The notes under the pieces are model-generated. The model saw only the letters and a list, made by a program, of their open reading frames with translations. It searched no databases and was not told the origin of the DNA. From Campylobacteraceae bacterium (GTDB lineage Bacteria; Campylobacterota; Campylobacteria; Campylobacterales; Sulfurovaceae): a stretch of DNA of 64,000 nt. The stretch lies in NCBI GenBank assembly GCA_027081355.1, contig JALWKP010000100.1, positions 1-64,000 of the forward strand, written 5' to 3'. Position numbers and translations under genes: made by a program. Positions 9,285 through 18,159 of the stretch are shown here, piece after piece (position 1 is the stretch's first letter; the number at the start of each line of letters is the position of its first letter).

Positions 9285-10033
9285 TACTCTTCTCCTAAAC
9301 CGTAAGATATGCCTTTTTTATTTAAAAAGTCAATATATTTTTGAAACTCTTTTTTGGCTTTCTCTTTATCTAAAGAGGCAACTGAAATTGTGGCTCTTGG
9401 TCCGTCGCTGTAAATTTTTGGCAAAGAAGAGACTTCTACGCCTTTGGGGGCTTGCTGCATCAATTCTATAAATTCATTCTCTCTGCATAGTGCTGTTAGA
9501 GTGTATCTATACTCTTTTTTGCCGCTGTTTTTAAAATATTTATCTAGTACATACTCTACCATAGGATGGCTCATTTCGGGGAAGCCGGGCATAAAAAAGA
9601 ATCTATCATCCAGTGAGAAGCCGGGCATTTTATTTACTACATTTGGCAGCAGTTTTGAGCCTTTTGGCAGTTTTGCCATATTTATCGGGTGCGGGTAAGC
9701 CTTTTTGCCTAATCTTTCTATAATTAATTTTTCAAACTCTTGGTTTGCGTAAAGTTTGCCGTCTTTTAAAGCTTTTGCCGCTGCCAATCTTGTGTGGTCG
9801 TCGGGCGTAGAGCCGATTCCGCCAAAGCTAAACAGCACCGAATTTGGCAAAGTTGAAATATAAGAAATTGTTGATGCTATAAGTTCAGGAGTATCGTCTA
9901 TAATAAAAGAGCCGCTAAATTTTAGATGACGGCTCTTTAGGGTTTTTCGTAAAAAATCAAAGTGGGCATCGTCTCTTCTGCCGTTAAGCAATTCGGTGCC
10001 TATAATTAAAGCGTAAAAATTTTCTTTATGCAT
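9284..10033 (-). CDS. CinA/MoaB-like molybdopterin-binding domain protein
   Basis: This is a single-domain homologue of the CinA N-terminal (MoCF) domain, 249 aa. Motifs seen are IIGTELLNGRRDDAHFDFL near the N-terminus, FSFGGIGSTPDDHTRLAAA (the GGxGxTxDD substrate loop) and the later MPGFPEM block. The C-terminal deamidase domain of full-length CinA is absent, as is common in this phylum. The role is unclear: nucleotide or pterin-derivative processing is a family-level guess. It starts 3 bp after rpoD and is translationally coupled to the YgjP-like gene. Confidence 0.83.
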   Translation of the reverse strand: MHKENFYALIIGTELLNGRRDDAHFDFLRKTLKSRHLKFSGSFIIDDTPELIASTISYISTLPNSVLFSFGGIGSTPDDHTRLAAAKALKDGKLYANQEFEKLIIERLGKKAYPHPINMAKLPKGSKLLPNVVNKMPGFSLDDRFFFMPGFPEMSHPMVEYVLDKYFKNSGKKEYRYTLTALCRENEFIELMQQAPKGVEVSSLPKIYSDGPRATISVASLDKEKAKKEFQKYIDFLNKKGISYGLGEE

Positions 10034-10035
10034 TT

Positions 10036-11910
10036 TTACTCTTCAATATAATTTTTAAGTTTTCTGCCCACTTTTGGGTGCTTAAGTTTTTTAATAGCTG
10101 AAGATTCGATTTGGCGGACTCTTTCTCTTGTTACATTTAACTCTTTTCCAATTTCTTCTAAAGTTCTGTCGCTCTTATCCTGAAGAAGCCCAAAACGCAT
10201 TCTGACAACTGCTTGCTCTCTTTCATTTAATTGTTCTAAAACTTCATCGATTTGTCTGTTTAAATCATCGTTCATAACAGCATCTGTCGGGCTTAAAGAA
10301 CTTTTGTCTTCGATAAAGTCCCCAAATCTTCCGTCGTCTTCATCTCCCACCGGCGCTTCTAAACTTACTGGCTCTTTAGTGATTTTAATTACATTTTTAA
10401 CCTTATCGACACTTAAATCAACCTCTTTTGCAATTGTTTCTAAATCAGGTTCTTTGCCGTTTTCTTGTAAATGTTTGCGGATGATTTTATTGATTCTGTT
10501 AATTGTTTCTATCATATGTATAGGAATTCTGATTGTTCTTGCCTGGTCTGCAATTGCGCGGCTGATTGCCTGGCGAATCCACCAAGTTGCATAAGTAGAA
10601 AACTTATACCCTTTTTGGTATTCAAATTTATCAACCGCTTTCATAAGCCCGATATTTCCTTCTTGAATTAAATCTAAAAACGGCAAACCGCGGTTTGTGT
10701 ATCTTTTGGCAATTGAAACAACAAGGCGCAGGTTTGATTTTGCCATTCTGGTTTTCGCTTTCTCGCTTTTTGCTTTACCTATTCTGATTTGCTGTAAAAT
10801 CTCTTCCAGCTTTTTAGGGTCTAAGCTAAAGCAGTTTTTACTTGCTTCTTTGGTTTCAAAAAGCTTTTTGATTTGCACATAAGTGCTTACCATAGTGGCT
10901 TCGGGCACCGCATTGGCAATATCGTCTTTATCCATATTAACAATATTATCAAGAATTTTTTGGTGCTCGGCTCTTAACTGGTCGTTAAACAGCTGTAGTC
11001 TGTATTCTAGTTTTTTTAATTCTCTATCGAATGCATCGTCACTTTTTAGTGCGGTTTCGATTGCTTTAACCAATTCATTAATAAGTTTGCTTGTGGGTCC
11101 TAAGTTTAACAGAGCCTCTTTTAATAAATGTTTTTTGTAAGCAACTTTTAAAATCTGGTGGAAAAGAGCATCTTCTTTTGTGTCACCTTCTTCTACCATT
11201 TTATCGTATTTCTCTTTCTCTTTCATCCACTCTTTTTTGGCTTTTTCTAAAGCTTTAAAGCGCTCTACTACTTGTGTAACTCTTTTGTCGGCTTTGCTTG
11301 TCTTTTGCGCTTCTTTAGATTCTTCGGTTTCAGTTTCTTCATTGTTCTCTTCATCTTCATCGTTGTCATCACTATCTTCAAAACTTTTAAACAATTCTTT
11401 TACGCGTCTTTCTCTGTTTAAAAGAGGTTCTTTGTAGTTTAATATGTAATCTATCAGGTAAGGAACTGAGCAAATTGCATCGATAATAATATCTTCTCCC
11501 TCTTCAATGCGCTGGCTTAACTCTATCTCTTCTTCTTTTGTTAGAAGCGGTATTTTACCCATTTCACGCAGATACATCCTAACAGGGCTGTCGCTTCGGC
11601 TCCACTCTAAAAGCTCTTTATCTTTAGTGATGTCAAATTCGTCTTCGATTTCTGCATCGTAAGCGGCTTCTATTTCTGCTCTTTTCTCTTCTAATTTTTT
11701 ATCATTTATAAGTTTTGCATATTTAGAAGCTGAAATAATTTCAACATTATATTTTTTTGCTAAAGCTTTAATTTTTTTTGCTTGTGCTGCTGTTGGCGCT
11801 TTGCTAAATTCTTTAGCTATATTTTCATAAGTAGCTAAAGAGCCTTTTTTTAAACTTTTAAACTGTTTTTCTATATTTTTTAACGGATCTTTTTCTTTTT
11901 TTGAAGACAT
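10036..11910 (-). CDS. rpoD: RNA polymerase sigma-70 factor, housekeeping
   Basis: RpoD directs core RNA polymerase to housekeeping promoters. At 624 aa it has region 1.1 at the N-terminus and region 1.2/2.1 at about 105-150. An acidic Asp/Glu-rich non-conserved insert lies at about 170-215. Region 2 with [27 protein letters not shown] and [13 protein letters not shown] sits near 390-450. Region 3 follows, and region 4 with [20 protein letters not shown] sits near 585. This is the only sigma factor in the window. It is divergent from leuD and leads the cinA-like and ygjP-like genes. Confidence 0.97.
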   Translation of the reverse strand: MSSKKEKDPLKNIEKQFKSLKKGSLATYENIAKEFSKAPTAAQAKKIKALAKKYNVEIISASKYAKLINDKKLEEKRAEIEAAYDAEIEDEFDITKDKELLEWSRSDSPVRMYLREMGKIPLLTKEEEIELSQRIEEGEDIIIDAICSVPYLIDYILNYKEPLLNRERRVKELFKSFEDSDDNDEDEENNEETETEESKEAQKTSKADKRVTQVVERFKALEKAKKEWMKEKEKYDKMVEEGDTKEDALFHQILKVAYKKHLLKEALLNLGPTSKLINELVKAIETALKSDDAFDRELKKLEYRLQLFNDQLRAEHQKILDNIVNMDKDDIANAVPEATMVSTYVQIKKLFETKEASKNCFSLDPKKLEEILQQIRIGKAKSEKAKTRMAKSNLRLVVSIAKRYTNRGLPFLDLIQEGNIGLMKAVDKFEYQKGYKFSTYATWWIRQAISRAIADQARTIRIPIHMIETINRINKIIRKHLQENGKEPDLETIAKEVDLSVDKVKNVIKITKEPVSLEAPVGDEDDGRFGDFIEDKSSLSPTDAVMNDDLNRQIDEVLEQLNEREQAVVRMRFGLLQDKSDRTLEEIGKELNVTRERVRQIESSAIKKLKHPKVGRKLKNYIEE

Positions 11911-12051
11911 ATAATGCAGCTCCTAAGGGCGTTGTATTTTTAAGATATATATTATACCGAAAACTTTGTAAATATAGCACATATTTTTTAAAAAAAGTCT
12001 AAATAAGCAACTTTTGTTACTATGCATAACTCTTTACAATAAAATTTTAGG

Positions 12052-12057
12052 TATAAT
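12052..12057 (+). promoter_or_regulatory. -10 box for leuD operon
   Basis: TAGGTATAAT provides an extended -10 (TATAAT) 32 bp upstream of the leuD start, with no clear -35. That fits the housekeeping promoter style of this phylum. Confidence 0.55.
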
Positions 12058-12088
12058 CGCGAAAAATTTGTTATTAAAAGGAAGTTTC

Positions 12089-12583
12089 GTGAAAGGTAAA
12101 GTTTGGAAATTCGGTAAAAATATTGACACAGATATTATAATTGCCGCAAGATATTTAAATACAAGCGACCCTAAAGAGCTGGCAAAACATATTATGGAAG
12201 ATGCCGACCCTAAGTTTACGCAAAAAATGCAGCCGGGCGATATTATTGTTGCAGATGAAAACTTCGGCTGCGGAAGCAGCAGAGAGCATGCGCCAATTGC
12301 TCTTAAAGCAGCAGGCGTTGCAGCGGTAATTGCGCCTACATTTGCAAGAATTTTTTACAGAAACGCATTTAATATGGGCTTGCCGATTTTTGAACTAAAA
12401 GAGGTGGATGAAATAAGAGAAGGCGATATTGTTAAGATAGATATGAACAGCGGTGAGATTTTAAACGAAACTACGGGCATAAGTTATAAATTTACCCCGA
12501 TTCCGGAATTTATGCAAGAGCTTGTAAATGCAGGCGGTTTAATAGAGTTTGCAAAAAAAGAGCTTGCAGAGCAGGGGGCGTAA
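12089..12583 (+). CDS. leuD: 3-isopropylmalate dehydratase small subunit
   Basis: LeuD pairs with LeuC to isomerise 2- to 3-isopropylmalate in leucine synthesis. The swivelling-domain motif [17 protein letters not shown] is present near residues 58-75. At 164 aa it belongs to the short, archaeal-like LeuD2 class. I use GTG at 12089 because AAGGAAG lies 4-11 nt upstream and homologues begin KGKVWKFG; the frame is open further upstream but looks non-coding. leuB starts 1 bp after its stop. LeuC and LeuA are not in the window. Confidence 0.94.
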   Translation: MKGKVWKFGKNIDTDIIIAARYLNTSDPKELAKHIMEDADPKFTQKMQPGDIIVADENFGCGSSREHAPIALKAAGVAAVIAPTFARIFYRNAFNMGLPIFELKEVDEIREGDIVKIDMNSGEILNETTGISYKFTPIPEFMQELVNAGGLIEFAKKELAEQGA

Positions 12584-12584
12584 A

Positions 12585-13658
12585 ATGGGTAAAACTTATA
12601 AACTAGGCATTATAAAAGGGGATGGAATAGGTCCTGAGATTATTAACGAAGCTATAAATGTTTTAGATGCTGCCGCTTCAAAATTCGGCTTTAATTTGGA
12701 ATACGAAGAGTTTTTATTGGGAGGCGCAGCAATAGACGAAACCGGCGTGCCTCTTCCGCAAGAGACAATTAACGGTGTTAGAAGAGTAGATGCCGTGCTT
12801 TTTGGCGCAATAGGCGGACCTAAATGGGATAATTTAGAGCGCCATCTTCGCCCCGAAACAGGGCTTTTGGGTTTAAGAAAAGAGATGGGAACCTTTGCAA
12901 ACCTTCGCCCCGCAATTGTTTACGACGAATTGGTAAACGCTTCTTCGCTAAAGCCAGATGTGGTAAAAGGCGTAGATATTATGGTGGTGCGCGAATTAAC
13001 AGGCGGTATCTATTTTGGACAGCCAAGAGAGTATTCTAAAGAGAAGGCTTACAATACAATGGTTTATACCCGCGAAGAGATTGCAAGAATCGCAAAAGTA
13101 GCTTTTGATATTGCGATGAAACGCGATAAGAGAGTGTGCTCGGTAGATAAAGCCAATGTATTAGAGGTTAGCCAGCTTTGGCGCGAAGTTGTAGAAGAGG
13201 TGGCAAAAGATTACCCCGAAGTTGAACTTAGCCATATGTATGTTGATAATGCAGCAATGCAGCTGATTCGTGAGCCAAAGCAGTTTGATGTAATAGTTAC
13301 GGGCAATATTTTCGGGGATATTTTAAGCGATGCGGCAAGTATGCTTAGCGGTTCTATCGGGCTGCTTCCTAGTGCAAGTGTAGGCAATAAGGTAGGGCTT
13401 TACGAACCGATTCACGGAAGCGCGCCCGATATTGCAGGGCAGGGGATTGCAAACCCTATTGCAACAATTGCAAGCGCAGCAATGCTTTTAAGATACGAAT
13501 TAAACGAAAGCGAAGCAGCGGACGCAATAGAAAATGCAATTAAAAAAGTTTTGGCAGACGGTTACAGAACAGGCGATATCGGTGCATTTGACGCTAAAGA
13601 GATTCTCTCTTGCACCGAAATGGGAAATACAGTTGCAAATTATGTAGCAAAAGCGTAA
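12585..13658 (+). CDS. leuB: 3-isopropylmalate dehydrogenase
   Basis: LeuB oxidatively decarboxylates 3-isopropylmalate with NAD+ to 2-ketoisocaproate. Motifs are GDGIGPEI at the N-terminus, the substrate Arg cluster in [21 protein letters not shown], the catalytic [14 protein letters not shown], the metal-binding DNAAMQLI and [15 protein letters not shown]-type block, and [18 protein letters not shown]. The length is 357 aa. The ATG at 12585 follows the leuD stop directly and matches the family N-terminus. It is co-transcribed with leuD, purU and trmL. Confidence 0.97.
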   Translation: MGKTYKLGIIKGDGIGPEIINEAINVLDAAASKFGFNLEYEEFLLGGAAIDETGVPLPQETINGVRRVDAVLFGAIGGPKWDNLERHLRPETGLLGLRKEMGTFANLRPAIVYDELVNASSLKPDVVKGVDIMVVRELTGGIYFGQPREYSKEKAYNTMVYTREEIARIAKVAFDIAMKRDKRVCSVDKANVLEVSQLWREVVEEVAKDYPEVELSHMYVDNAAMQLIREPKQFDVIVTGNIFGDILSDAASMLSGSIGLLPSASVGNKVGLYEPIHGSAPDIAGQGIANPIATIASAAMLLRYELNESEAADAIENAIKKVLADGYRTGDIGAFDAKEILSCTEMGNTVANYVAKA

Positions 13659-13660
13659 AA

Positions 13661-14497
13661 ATGGCAAGCAGAGCTAGAGTTTTAATTGATTGCATTGATA
13701 AAAAAGGCTTGGTGTATAAAATTTCTAAAATCTTTTACGAATTCGATTTAAATATCGTAAGCAACCAAGAATTTGTTGATAAAGAGAGCCGCCACTTTTT
13801 TATGCGAAGCGTAGTAACAGGCGATTTTGATGCGCAAGAGTTAAAAAATAAAATTCTTAATGCAATCGGCGATGATGCAAAAGTAAAAGTTGCAGAGCCT
13901 AGAAAGAAAAATATAATTTTGCTTGCAACCAAAGAGTCACACGCTCTTGGCGATATTTTAATACGCCACTTAGACGGCGAGTTGGATGCAAATATAGCAG
14001 GCGTAATTGCAAACCGTGATAATTTAAAAACTTTGGTAGAGCGTTTTAATATTCCGTTTATATGCATAAGCGCAGACGGTTTAAGCCGGCAAGAGCACGA
14101 AGAGCTGGTTTTAAAAGAGTTAGAAAAATATAGTTTCGATTATATGGTGCTTGCAAAATATATGCGTATTTTAACGCCGAATTTTGTTGCAAAATACAAA
14201 GGTAAAATTATAAACATTCACCACTCGTTTCTGCCTGCATTTATAGGTGCAAACCCATATAAACAAGCTTACGAGAGGGGTGTAAAAATCATCGGTGCAA
14301 CTGCGCACTTTGTAACGGACGATTTAGACGAAGGTCCGATAATTGCGCAAGATGTAATTGCCGTAAACCACCGTTATGACTGGAAAGATATGCAGCGTGC
14401 CGGGCGCGATGTAGAAAAAGTTGTTTTATCAAGAGCGCTTAAACTTGTTTTAGAAGACAGGGTTTTTGTAAACAACAATAAAACGGTAGTATTTTAA
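13661..14497 (+). CDS. purU: Formyltetrahydrofolate deformylase
   Basis: PurU hydrolyses 10-formyl-THF to THF and formate, balancing one-carbon pools. An N-terminal ACT domain (about residues 1-85, ARVLIDCIDKKGLVYKISKI) is followed by a formyltransferase-fold domain. That domain carries NIHHSFLPAF (catalytic His), GATAHFVTDDLDEGPII and the Asp used in hydrolysis. The length, 278 aa, is normal. It starts 2 bp after leuB and overlaps trmL by one base (TAATG), so it belongs to the leu operon. Confidence 0.95.
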   Translation: MASRARVLIDCIDKKGLVYKISKIFYEFDLNIVSNQEFVDKESRHFFMRSVVTGDFDAQELKNKILNAIGDDAKVKVAEPRKKNIILLATKESHALGDILIRHLDGELDANIAGVIANRDNLKTLVERFNIPFICISADGLSRQEHEELVLKELEKYSFDYMVLAKYMRILTPNFVAKYKGKIINIHHSFLPAFIGANPYKQAYERGVKIIGATAHFVTDDLDEGPIIAQDVIAVNHRYDWKDMQRAGRDVEKVVLSRALKLVLEDRVFVNNNKTVVF

Positions 14498-14985
14498 TGT
14501 TTAATATTGTTTTAATAGAACCCCAAATTCCACCAAACACCGGAAATATCGGCAGAATGTGCGTAAATTTGGGTGCAAAACTTCATTTGGTTAAACCGCT
14601 TGGTTTTGATATTGGCGATAAAGCGATAAAAAGAGCGGGGCTTGATTATTGGAAAAAGCTGGATTTAACCGTATGGGAAAATTTAGAAGAGTTTTTAGCA
14701 AACAATCCGATAGAAAAAATGCATTTTGCCACTACAAAAACCGACAATATCTATTGGGATGCGAAATTTAATATAGGTGATTATATAGTTTTCGGTGCGG
14801 AAACCAAAGGACTTGACGAAGCACTTCTTAAAGCCAATTTAGACAAATGCATAACAATTCCTATGGGAAAAGAGGGCAGAAGTATAAACCTTGCTACAAG
14901 CGTGGGAATAGTAACTTACGAAGCGCTGCGCCAAAATTATGATAAAATAGAGTTTGAAAAAATTAAAATTGAATTTAGGGATTAA
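14497..14985 (+). CDS. trmL: tRNA (cytidine(34)-2'-O)-methyltransferase
   Basis: TrmL is a SPOUT-family trefoil-knot methyltransferase that 2'-O-methylates the wobble base of certain tRNA-Leu species. Family motifs are visible: EPQIPPNTGNIGRMCVN at the N-terminus, FGAETKGL in the middle, and the knot motif IPMGKEGRSINLATSVGIVTYE at the C-terminus. At 162 aa it is the minimal YibK type. It is coupled to purU through TAATG. Its place after leuDB is curious given the tRNA-Leu substrate, but may be chance. Confidence 0.94.
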   Translation: MFNIVLIEPQIPPNTGNIGRMCVNLGAKLHLVKPLGFDIGDKAIKRAGLDYWKKLDLTVWENLEEFLANNPIEKMHFATTKTDNIYWDAKFNIGDYIVFGAETKGLDEALLKANLDKCITIPMGKEGRSINLATSVGIVTYEALRQNYDKIEFEKIKIEFRD

Positions 14986-14987
14986 AA

Positions 14988-15149
14988 ATGCATAAAATGG
15001 GATTTTTTGATTATGTGTATATTATTGTCGCAATACTTTTTGCTTATATGACTTTTTTAATAATACTTAGAAATTTTCAAAGCAAATTTACTGAAGACGG
15101 GCAGAGAAAAGATTTGATAGAAAAAGAAGATAAAACCAAAGAGCAATAA
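14988..15149 (+). CDS. Small single-pass membrane protein
   Basis: This 53-aa protein begins 2 bp after trmL. Residues 7-27 (FFDYVYIIVAILFAYMTFL and on) form one strong transmembrane segment, followed by a basic patch and a charged tail rich in Lys and Glu. I do not recognise a family. The position, at the end of the leuDB-purU-trmL transcript, and the clean hydrophobic-then-charged pattern support a real gene. A short charged tail on the cytoplasmic side is the likely topology. Confidence 0.6.
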   Translation: MHKMGFFDYVYIIVAILFAYMTFLIILRNFQSKFTEDGQRKDLIEKEDKTKEQ

Positions 15150-15181
15150 TTTGGTTTTGAAGTAAAAAAATAAATTTTTAC

Positions 15182-15216
15182 CCTATATCCTCCATTCTAA
15201 ATCTTAATACTCAATC
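15182..15216. repeat. Degenerate heptamer array at a lipoprotein stop codon
   Basis: On the minus strand, units GATTGAG, TATTAAG, ATTTAGA, ATGGAGG and ATATAGG cover the last codons and stop (TAA) of the lipoprotein gene. The unit sequence is degenerate and one AG-to-AG spacing is 6 rather than 7. Confidence 0.45.
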
Positions 15217-15665
15217 TCTTGAGCATCTTCGCTTTTATCACTGTTGCCAAGCAATTTATCTACTATTCCTTCTTGAGAATCGCTATCAGGAGAACTTTGG
15301 CGCAGTTTCATTTGTTCTATTAAGTATTCAGCTCTTTTTTTACTGTTTAATTCATCTTGAATAGTGCCTTCGTTTGGCAATATCTGTTTACATTTACTTC
15401 TGCCTAAAATCCAGCCGTCGTAATAATCTTTTGAACTTGAAGACATTGAATAGTCTTTTGTAAAAGTTCCCTCGCCTGTTTTACATCCGTCTTTTATTCC
15501 TGCTTCGTAATCTTTCCCCCTGCTTTTGCCAAAATTTATATGATTATAACAGAAATTTCCATTTTGCCCGCAAGTTGAAAGGTCTAGCTGATTACTGCTG
15601 CCGCAACCTGTTATTATTAAAATAGTTAAGGTTAAAAAAAGATTTCTTTTAAAAATTTTACTCAT
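15204..15665 (-). CDS. Putative lipoprotein
   Basis: A basic N-terminus and hydrophobic core end in the lipobox ITGC (Cys at about residue 21), predicting an acylated lipoprotein. The mature part has repeated Cys-containing blocks (STCGQNGNFCYNH, AGIKDGCKTGEG, YDGWILGRSKC) with Gly spacing like small Gly-rich surface proteins, then a polar tail. I do not recognise a family. An ATG at 15680 is an alternative start; neither has a strong ribosome-binding site. Its 3' end merges into a 7-bp array. Confidence 0.7.
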   Translation of the reverse strand: MSKIFKRNLFLTLTILIITGCGSSNQLDLSTCGQNGNFCYNHINFGKSRGKDYEAGIKDGCKTGEGTFTKDYSMSSSSKDYYDGWILGRSKCKQILPNEGTIQDELNSKKRAEYLIEQMKLRQSSPDSDSQEGIVDKLLGNSDKSEDAQEIEY

Positions 15666-15723
15666 TTTTACCCATTTCATAATTTTTTTTAACTATTTTA
15701 CCATAAGGTGGTAAATTTTTACA

Positions 15724-15729
15724 TATAAT
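15724..15729 (+). promoter_or_regulatory. -10 box for the CAP-domain gene
   Basis: A TATAAT lies 24 bp before the chosen ATG, with AT-rich sequence upstream and no obvious -35. Confidence 0.4.
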
Positions 15730-15752
15730 TATAAAAAAATATGAGGAAAGTA

Positions 15753-16658
15753 ATGAGAATAGCAATATATACGGTATTGTTTACTGTTTTTAGCTATGGA
15801 AACAGCGTGTTGAATTTAATTAATAGTGTTAGGTTAAAATGCGGAGCGAGTCAATTGCAATATAGCTATGCTTTAGAAAAATCAGCTAGAAAACATGCAA
15901 TTTATTTAAATAAAAACAGAGAATTTGGACATACTGAAAACAGATATAAAGATTATTTTTATGGAACCGAACCGTGGAACAGAATTGTAAAAGCGGGTTT
16001 TAATACCAAAGCTGTGGTAGAAAATATCTCTTTTTACGAAAGAAATTATAAAGCTTCTATTAATAAACTTATGGCTACGGTTTATCACAGACTTGCTTTT
16101 TTAGATACAAGAATTGATAGTATAGGTGCTGCAAAATACGGTAGTATTTATGTTTACGATATGAGTAATTCAAAACTCTCTTTGGCTTGCAAAAAAGAGT
16201 ATGCAAACAGTGGCGGTTATATAGAGAATATTTGTAAAAACAGTTATAAAACTTTGCCAGTTTCTCTATTTCGCAATATTTTAAATTCTACAAGGTTAAA
16301 ATCTAATTCAATTATTGTATATCCGTATAACGGCGCTAAAAACATTCCTGTGAAATTGGCGGATGAGAGACCTGCATTTTTATATAAAAACAATATCGGT
16401 TTGCCTGTAACTGCTGTATTTAATGATTACTATTACAAAAATGTTAAACTAAAACGTTTTGCTCTTTTTGAAGGGAATAAAAAAATTAATTGTAAAATTG
16501 TTACTTTTAGAAACGATATGGCAAAAAAAATCAAAAAAAACAGTTTTGTTTTAGTGCCGCTAAAAAGATTGAAGCATAAAACTGTTTACAAGGTTTATTT
16601 AAATGCCTTAGCAGATGGCAAAAGCATAAAAAGAAGCTGGAGTTTTAGGACGAAATAA
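15753..16658 (+). CDS. Secreted CAP/SCP-domain protein
   Basis: A signal peptide (MRIAIYTVLFTVFSYG) leads into a CAP (cysteine-rich secretory/SCP) domain at about residues 20-145. Hallmarks are LNLINSVRLKCG, the metal-site-like GHTENR, VVENISF and the MATVYHRLAFLD stretch. A C-terminal beta-rich region follows, ending in a YNGAKNIPVKLADE-type segment that resembles Ig-like (Big_5) domains in other bacterial CAP proteins. The role of bacterial CAP proteins is mostly unknown. I prefer ATG 15753 because AGGAAAG lies just upstream; ATG 15741 is possible. Confidence 0.83.
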   Translation: MRIAIYTVLFTVFSYGNSVLNLINSVRLKCGASQLQYSYALEKSARKHAIYLNKNREFGHTENRYKDYFYGTEPWNRIVKAGFNTKAVVENISFYERNYKASINKLMATVYHRLAFLDTRIDSIGAAKYGSIYVYDMSNSKLSLACKKEYANSGGYIENICKNSYKTLPVSLFRNILNSTRLKSNSIIVYPYNGAKNIPVKLADERPAFLYKNNIGLPVTAVFNDYYYKNVKLKRFALFEGNKKINCKIVTFRNDMAKKIKKNSFVLVPLKRLKHKTVYKVYLNALADGKSIKRSWSFRTK

Positions 16659-16687
16659 TTTTGTAGGCGCGGATGTGCTGCACAAAG

Positions 16688-16744
16688 AGTGAATAGTGAT
16701 TAGTGAATAGTGATTAGTGAATAGTGATTAGTGATTAGTGAATG
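16688..16744. repeat. Heptamer array AGTGAAT/AGTGATT x8
   Basis: Eight 7-mers of type AGTGAWT lie downstream of the CAP gene. They follow an imperfect GC hairpin (GTAGGCGCGGATGTGCTGCAC) and precede the hairpin at 16761-16780. Confidence 0.85.
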
Positions 16745-16760
16745 GTTTTGTAAACCTAAG

Positions 16761-16780
16761 GTGCGGTGAGGGCACCGCAC
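16761..16780. repeat. GC hairpin, GTGCGGTG type
   Basis: GTGCGGTG-AGGG-CACCGCAC is a perfect 8-bp stem. It is the sister of the hairpin at 2745-2766, with compensatory stem changes. Confidence 0.75.
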
Positions 16781-16796
16781 ACTACGCATTGTCACC

Positions 16797-16824
16797 CTAT
16801 TAACTATTAACTATTAACTATTAA
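16797..16824. repeat. Heptamer array CTATTAA x4 encoding the nfu stop
   Basis: Four perfect CTATTAA units (TTAATAG on the minus strand). The last three codons and the stop of nfu (Val-Asn-Ser-stop) are read from the array, and further units supply stops in the other frames. Confidence 0.9.
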
Positions 16825-17101
16825 CCAACCCTTCCGGCAGCGTATCTTCTTGACCTGGGAATATGCTTTCTACTGTAATTTCGGGGTGAATTAACTCTCT
16901 TAACTTTTTTTGCACAACCATTTTTGTTGTCATTGTGCTCATAGAGCAGCCGTTGCAAGTGCCTCCTAATTCAATGTAAATTACTCCGTCTTTAACACCG
17001 AGCAATTTCATTGTTCCTTCGTGAGACTTTATATATTCCTCGATTTTAGGGAGGTAATTTGATGTTGCAATGTATAAATCTTCATCTGAAAACGGTATCA
17101 T
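16814..17101 (-). CDS. NifU-like (Nfu) Fe-S scaffold protein
   Basis: This 95-aa protein is a stand-alone Nfu domain. The cluster-binding CxxC appears as GGTCNGCSMSTMTTK (Cys at about residues 54 and 57), which bridges a 4Fe-4S cluster between two subunits and hands it to apo-proteins. I start at ATG 17101 (MIPFSDEDL), as the upstream extension looks non-coding. It lies apart from the suf genes 17 kb away, but is probably part of the same Fe-S pathway. Its C-terminal residues come from a 7-bp array. Confidence 0.9.
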   Translation of the reverse strand: MIPFSDEDLYIATSNYLPKIEEYIKSHEGTMKLLGVKDGVIYIELGGTCNGCSMSTMTTKMVVQKKLRELIHPEITVESIFPGQEDTLPEGLVNS

Positions 17102-17173
17102 AAATATGCCTTTTAGCTTTTTTTTGGCAAAATATAACACAAAAATATTAAACAAAACTTTATTTGGAGAAAT

Positions 17174-17767
17174 ATGCGCTGTTTTAGTTGCGGTAAGCTC
17201 TCTTTTGAACCGGTTTGCAAAGAGTGCGTAAAAGATTTTTTAACACCGGAAATGATAGAAACCGAAATAGGCAATTTGGAAGTAGTCAGTTTTTTTGATT
17301 ACTATTTAACTGTTGAATTTATTAAAAGCAAATATATATCAAGCGGTTATAGGGTTTATAAATTTATTGCAAAGAAATTTTTTGCTCCTTTTATAAAGGC
17401 GTATGTTGAACATTTGGATAATAAAGAGATTTATTTAATAGGTGTAGATGAAAATATAAGCAGAGGATATTCTAATGTTGCACTTCTTAGCGAATTTGCC
17501 GCGCGTAAAGCTAAAATAAAAGCATTACACGGCGTTTTGAGGGCAAAAAACAGGGTGCAGTATGCAGGTAAATCTTTGGAGTTTAGGCTTAATAATCCGC
17601 GAAACTTTAAATATACCGGACCAAAAAATATACAAGCAATTTTAATAGATGACACAACCACTACCGGAACCACGCTAGAAGAGGCGCATAGGGTTTTAAA
17701 AGAAAATGGCGTGAATGTTCATTTTGCCCTGACGGTTGCCAATGCGAGAGAAGGAGTGGATTATTAG
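17174..17767 (+). CDS. ComF-like phosphoribosyltransferase-domain protein
   Basis: An N-terminal zinc-ribbon-like Cys set (CFSCGKLSFEPVCKEC) precedes a type I phosphoribosyltransferase domain with AILIDDTTTTGTTLEEA (PRPP loop, about residues 155-171). This is the ComF layout. In naturally transformable bacteria ComF helps DNA uptake and processing in the cytoplasm; in other hosts its role is uncertain. The length, 197 aa, is typical. It is divergent from nfu, with 72 bp between them. Its stop TAG is followed in frame by TAA from a 7-bp array. Confidence 0.85.
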   Translation: MRCFSCGKLSFEPVCKECVKDFLTPEMIETEIGNLEVVSFFDYYLTVEFIKSKYISSGYRVYKFIAKKFFAPFIKAYVEHLDNKEIYLIGVDENISRGYSNVALLSEFAARKAKIKALHGVLRAKNRVQYAGKSLEFRLNNPRNFKYTGPKNIQAILIDDTTTTGTTLEEAHRVLKENGVNVHFALTVANAREGVDY

Positions 17768-17795
17768 TAATTGATAGTTGATAATGGATAATTGA
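17768..17795. repeat. Heptamer array TARTTGA x4
   Basis: Units TAATTGA, TAGTTGA, TAATGGA and TAATTGA begin at the base after the comF-like stop codon and are full of stop triplets. Confidence 0.75.
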
Positions 17796-17839
17796 AGTTG
17801 GGGCTTTGGTTTCGACGCTACAATTTAACTTAAAAGTGA

Positions 17840-17845
17840 TATAAT
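17840..17845 (+). promoter_or_regulatory. -10 box for the DUF2018-hemA operon
   Basis: GTGATATAATTC contains TATAAT 26 bp before the DUF2018 start. It probably drives the long downstream run of same-strand genes. Confidence 0.5.
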
Positions 17846-17871
17846 TCATAAAATAAATCAAGGAAATGTGT

Positions 17872-18150
17872 ATGAATATATTTGATGATGATGATTTTAT
17901 GGTGACTACGCCTAGAGAAAACTTTATTTCTATTATTAAAACCGCCAATGAGAATATTGTGGCTAATGAATTAGAAAAGATGGTTGCAAGGCTTGCTTTG
18001 GCGGAAAAGCTTTTGGAAGAGAACGGTTTAGAAGAGCAGTATGAAAAAACCTTGCCTTCTTTTGCGCTTGCCGAGCCAAAAGAGTATGAAAACAGAGTAA
18101 ACTCTCTTTTTATCGAAACGGTCGGAAATATCGTTACTCAGTGTGAATAG
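17872..18150 (+). CDS. DUF2018 family protein (HP0242-like)
   Basis: A 92-aa, all-helical acidic protein beginning MNIFDDDDF. Family DUF2018 is confined to Campylobacterota. Its H. pylori member HP0242 has a solved homodimer structure with an unusual pseudo-knotted topology and unknown function. The position directly ahead of ispB and hemA is the same as in H. pylori (HP0242-HP0237), which supports the assignment. AAGGA lies 7 nt before the ATG at 17872; an ATG 6 nt earlier is too close to it. Confidence 0.85.
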   Translation: MNIFDDDDFMVTTPRENFISIIKTANENIVANELEKMVARLALAEKLLEENGLEEQYEKTLPSFALAEPKEYENRVNSLFIETVGNIVTQCE

Positions 18151-18159
18151 GGAATTAGA

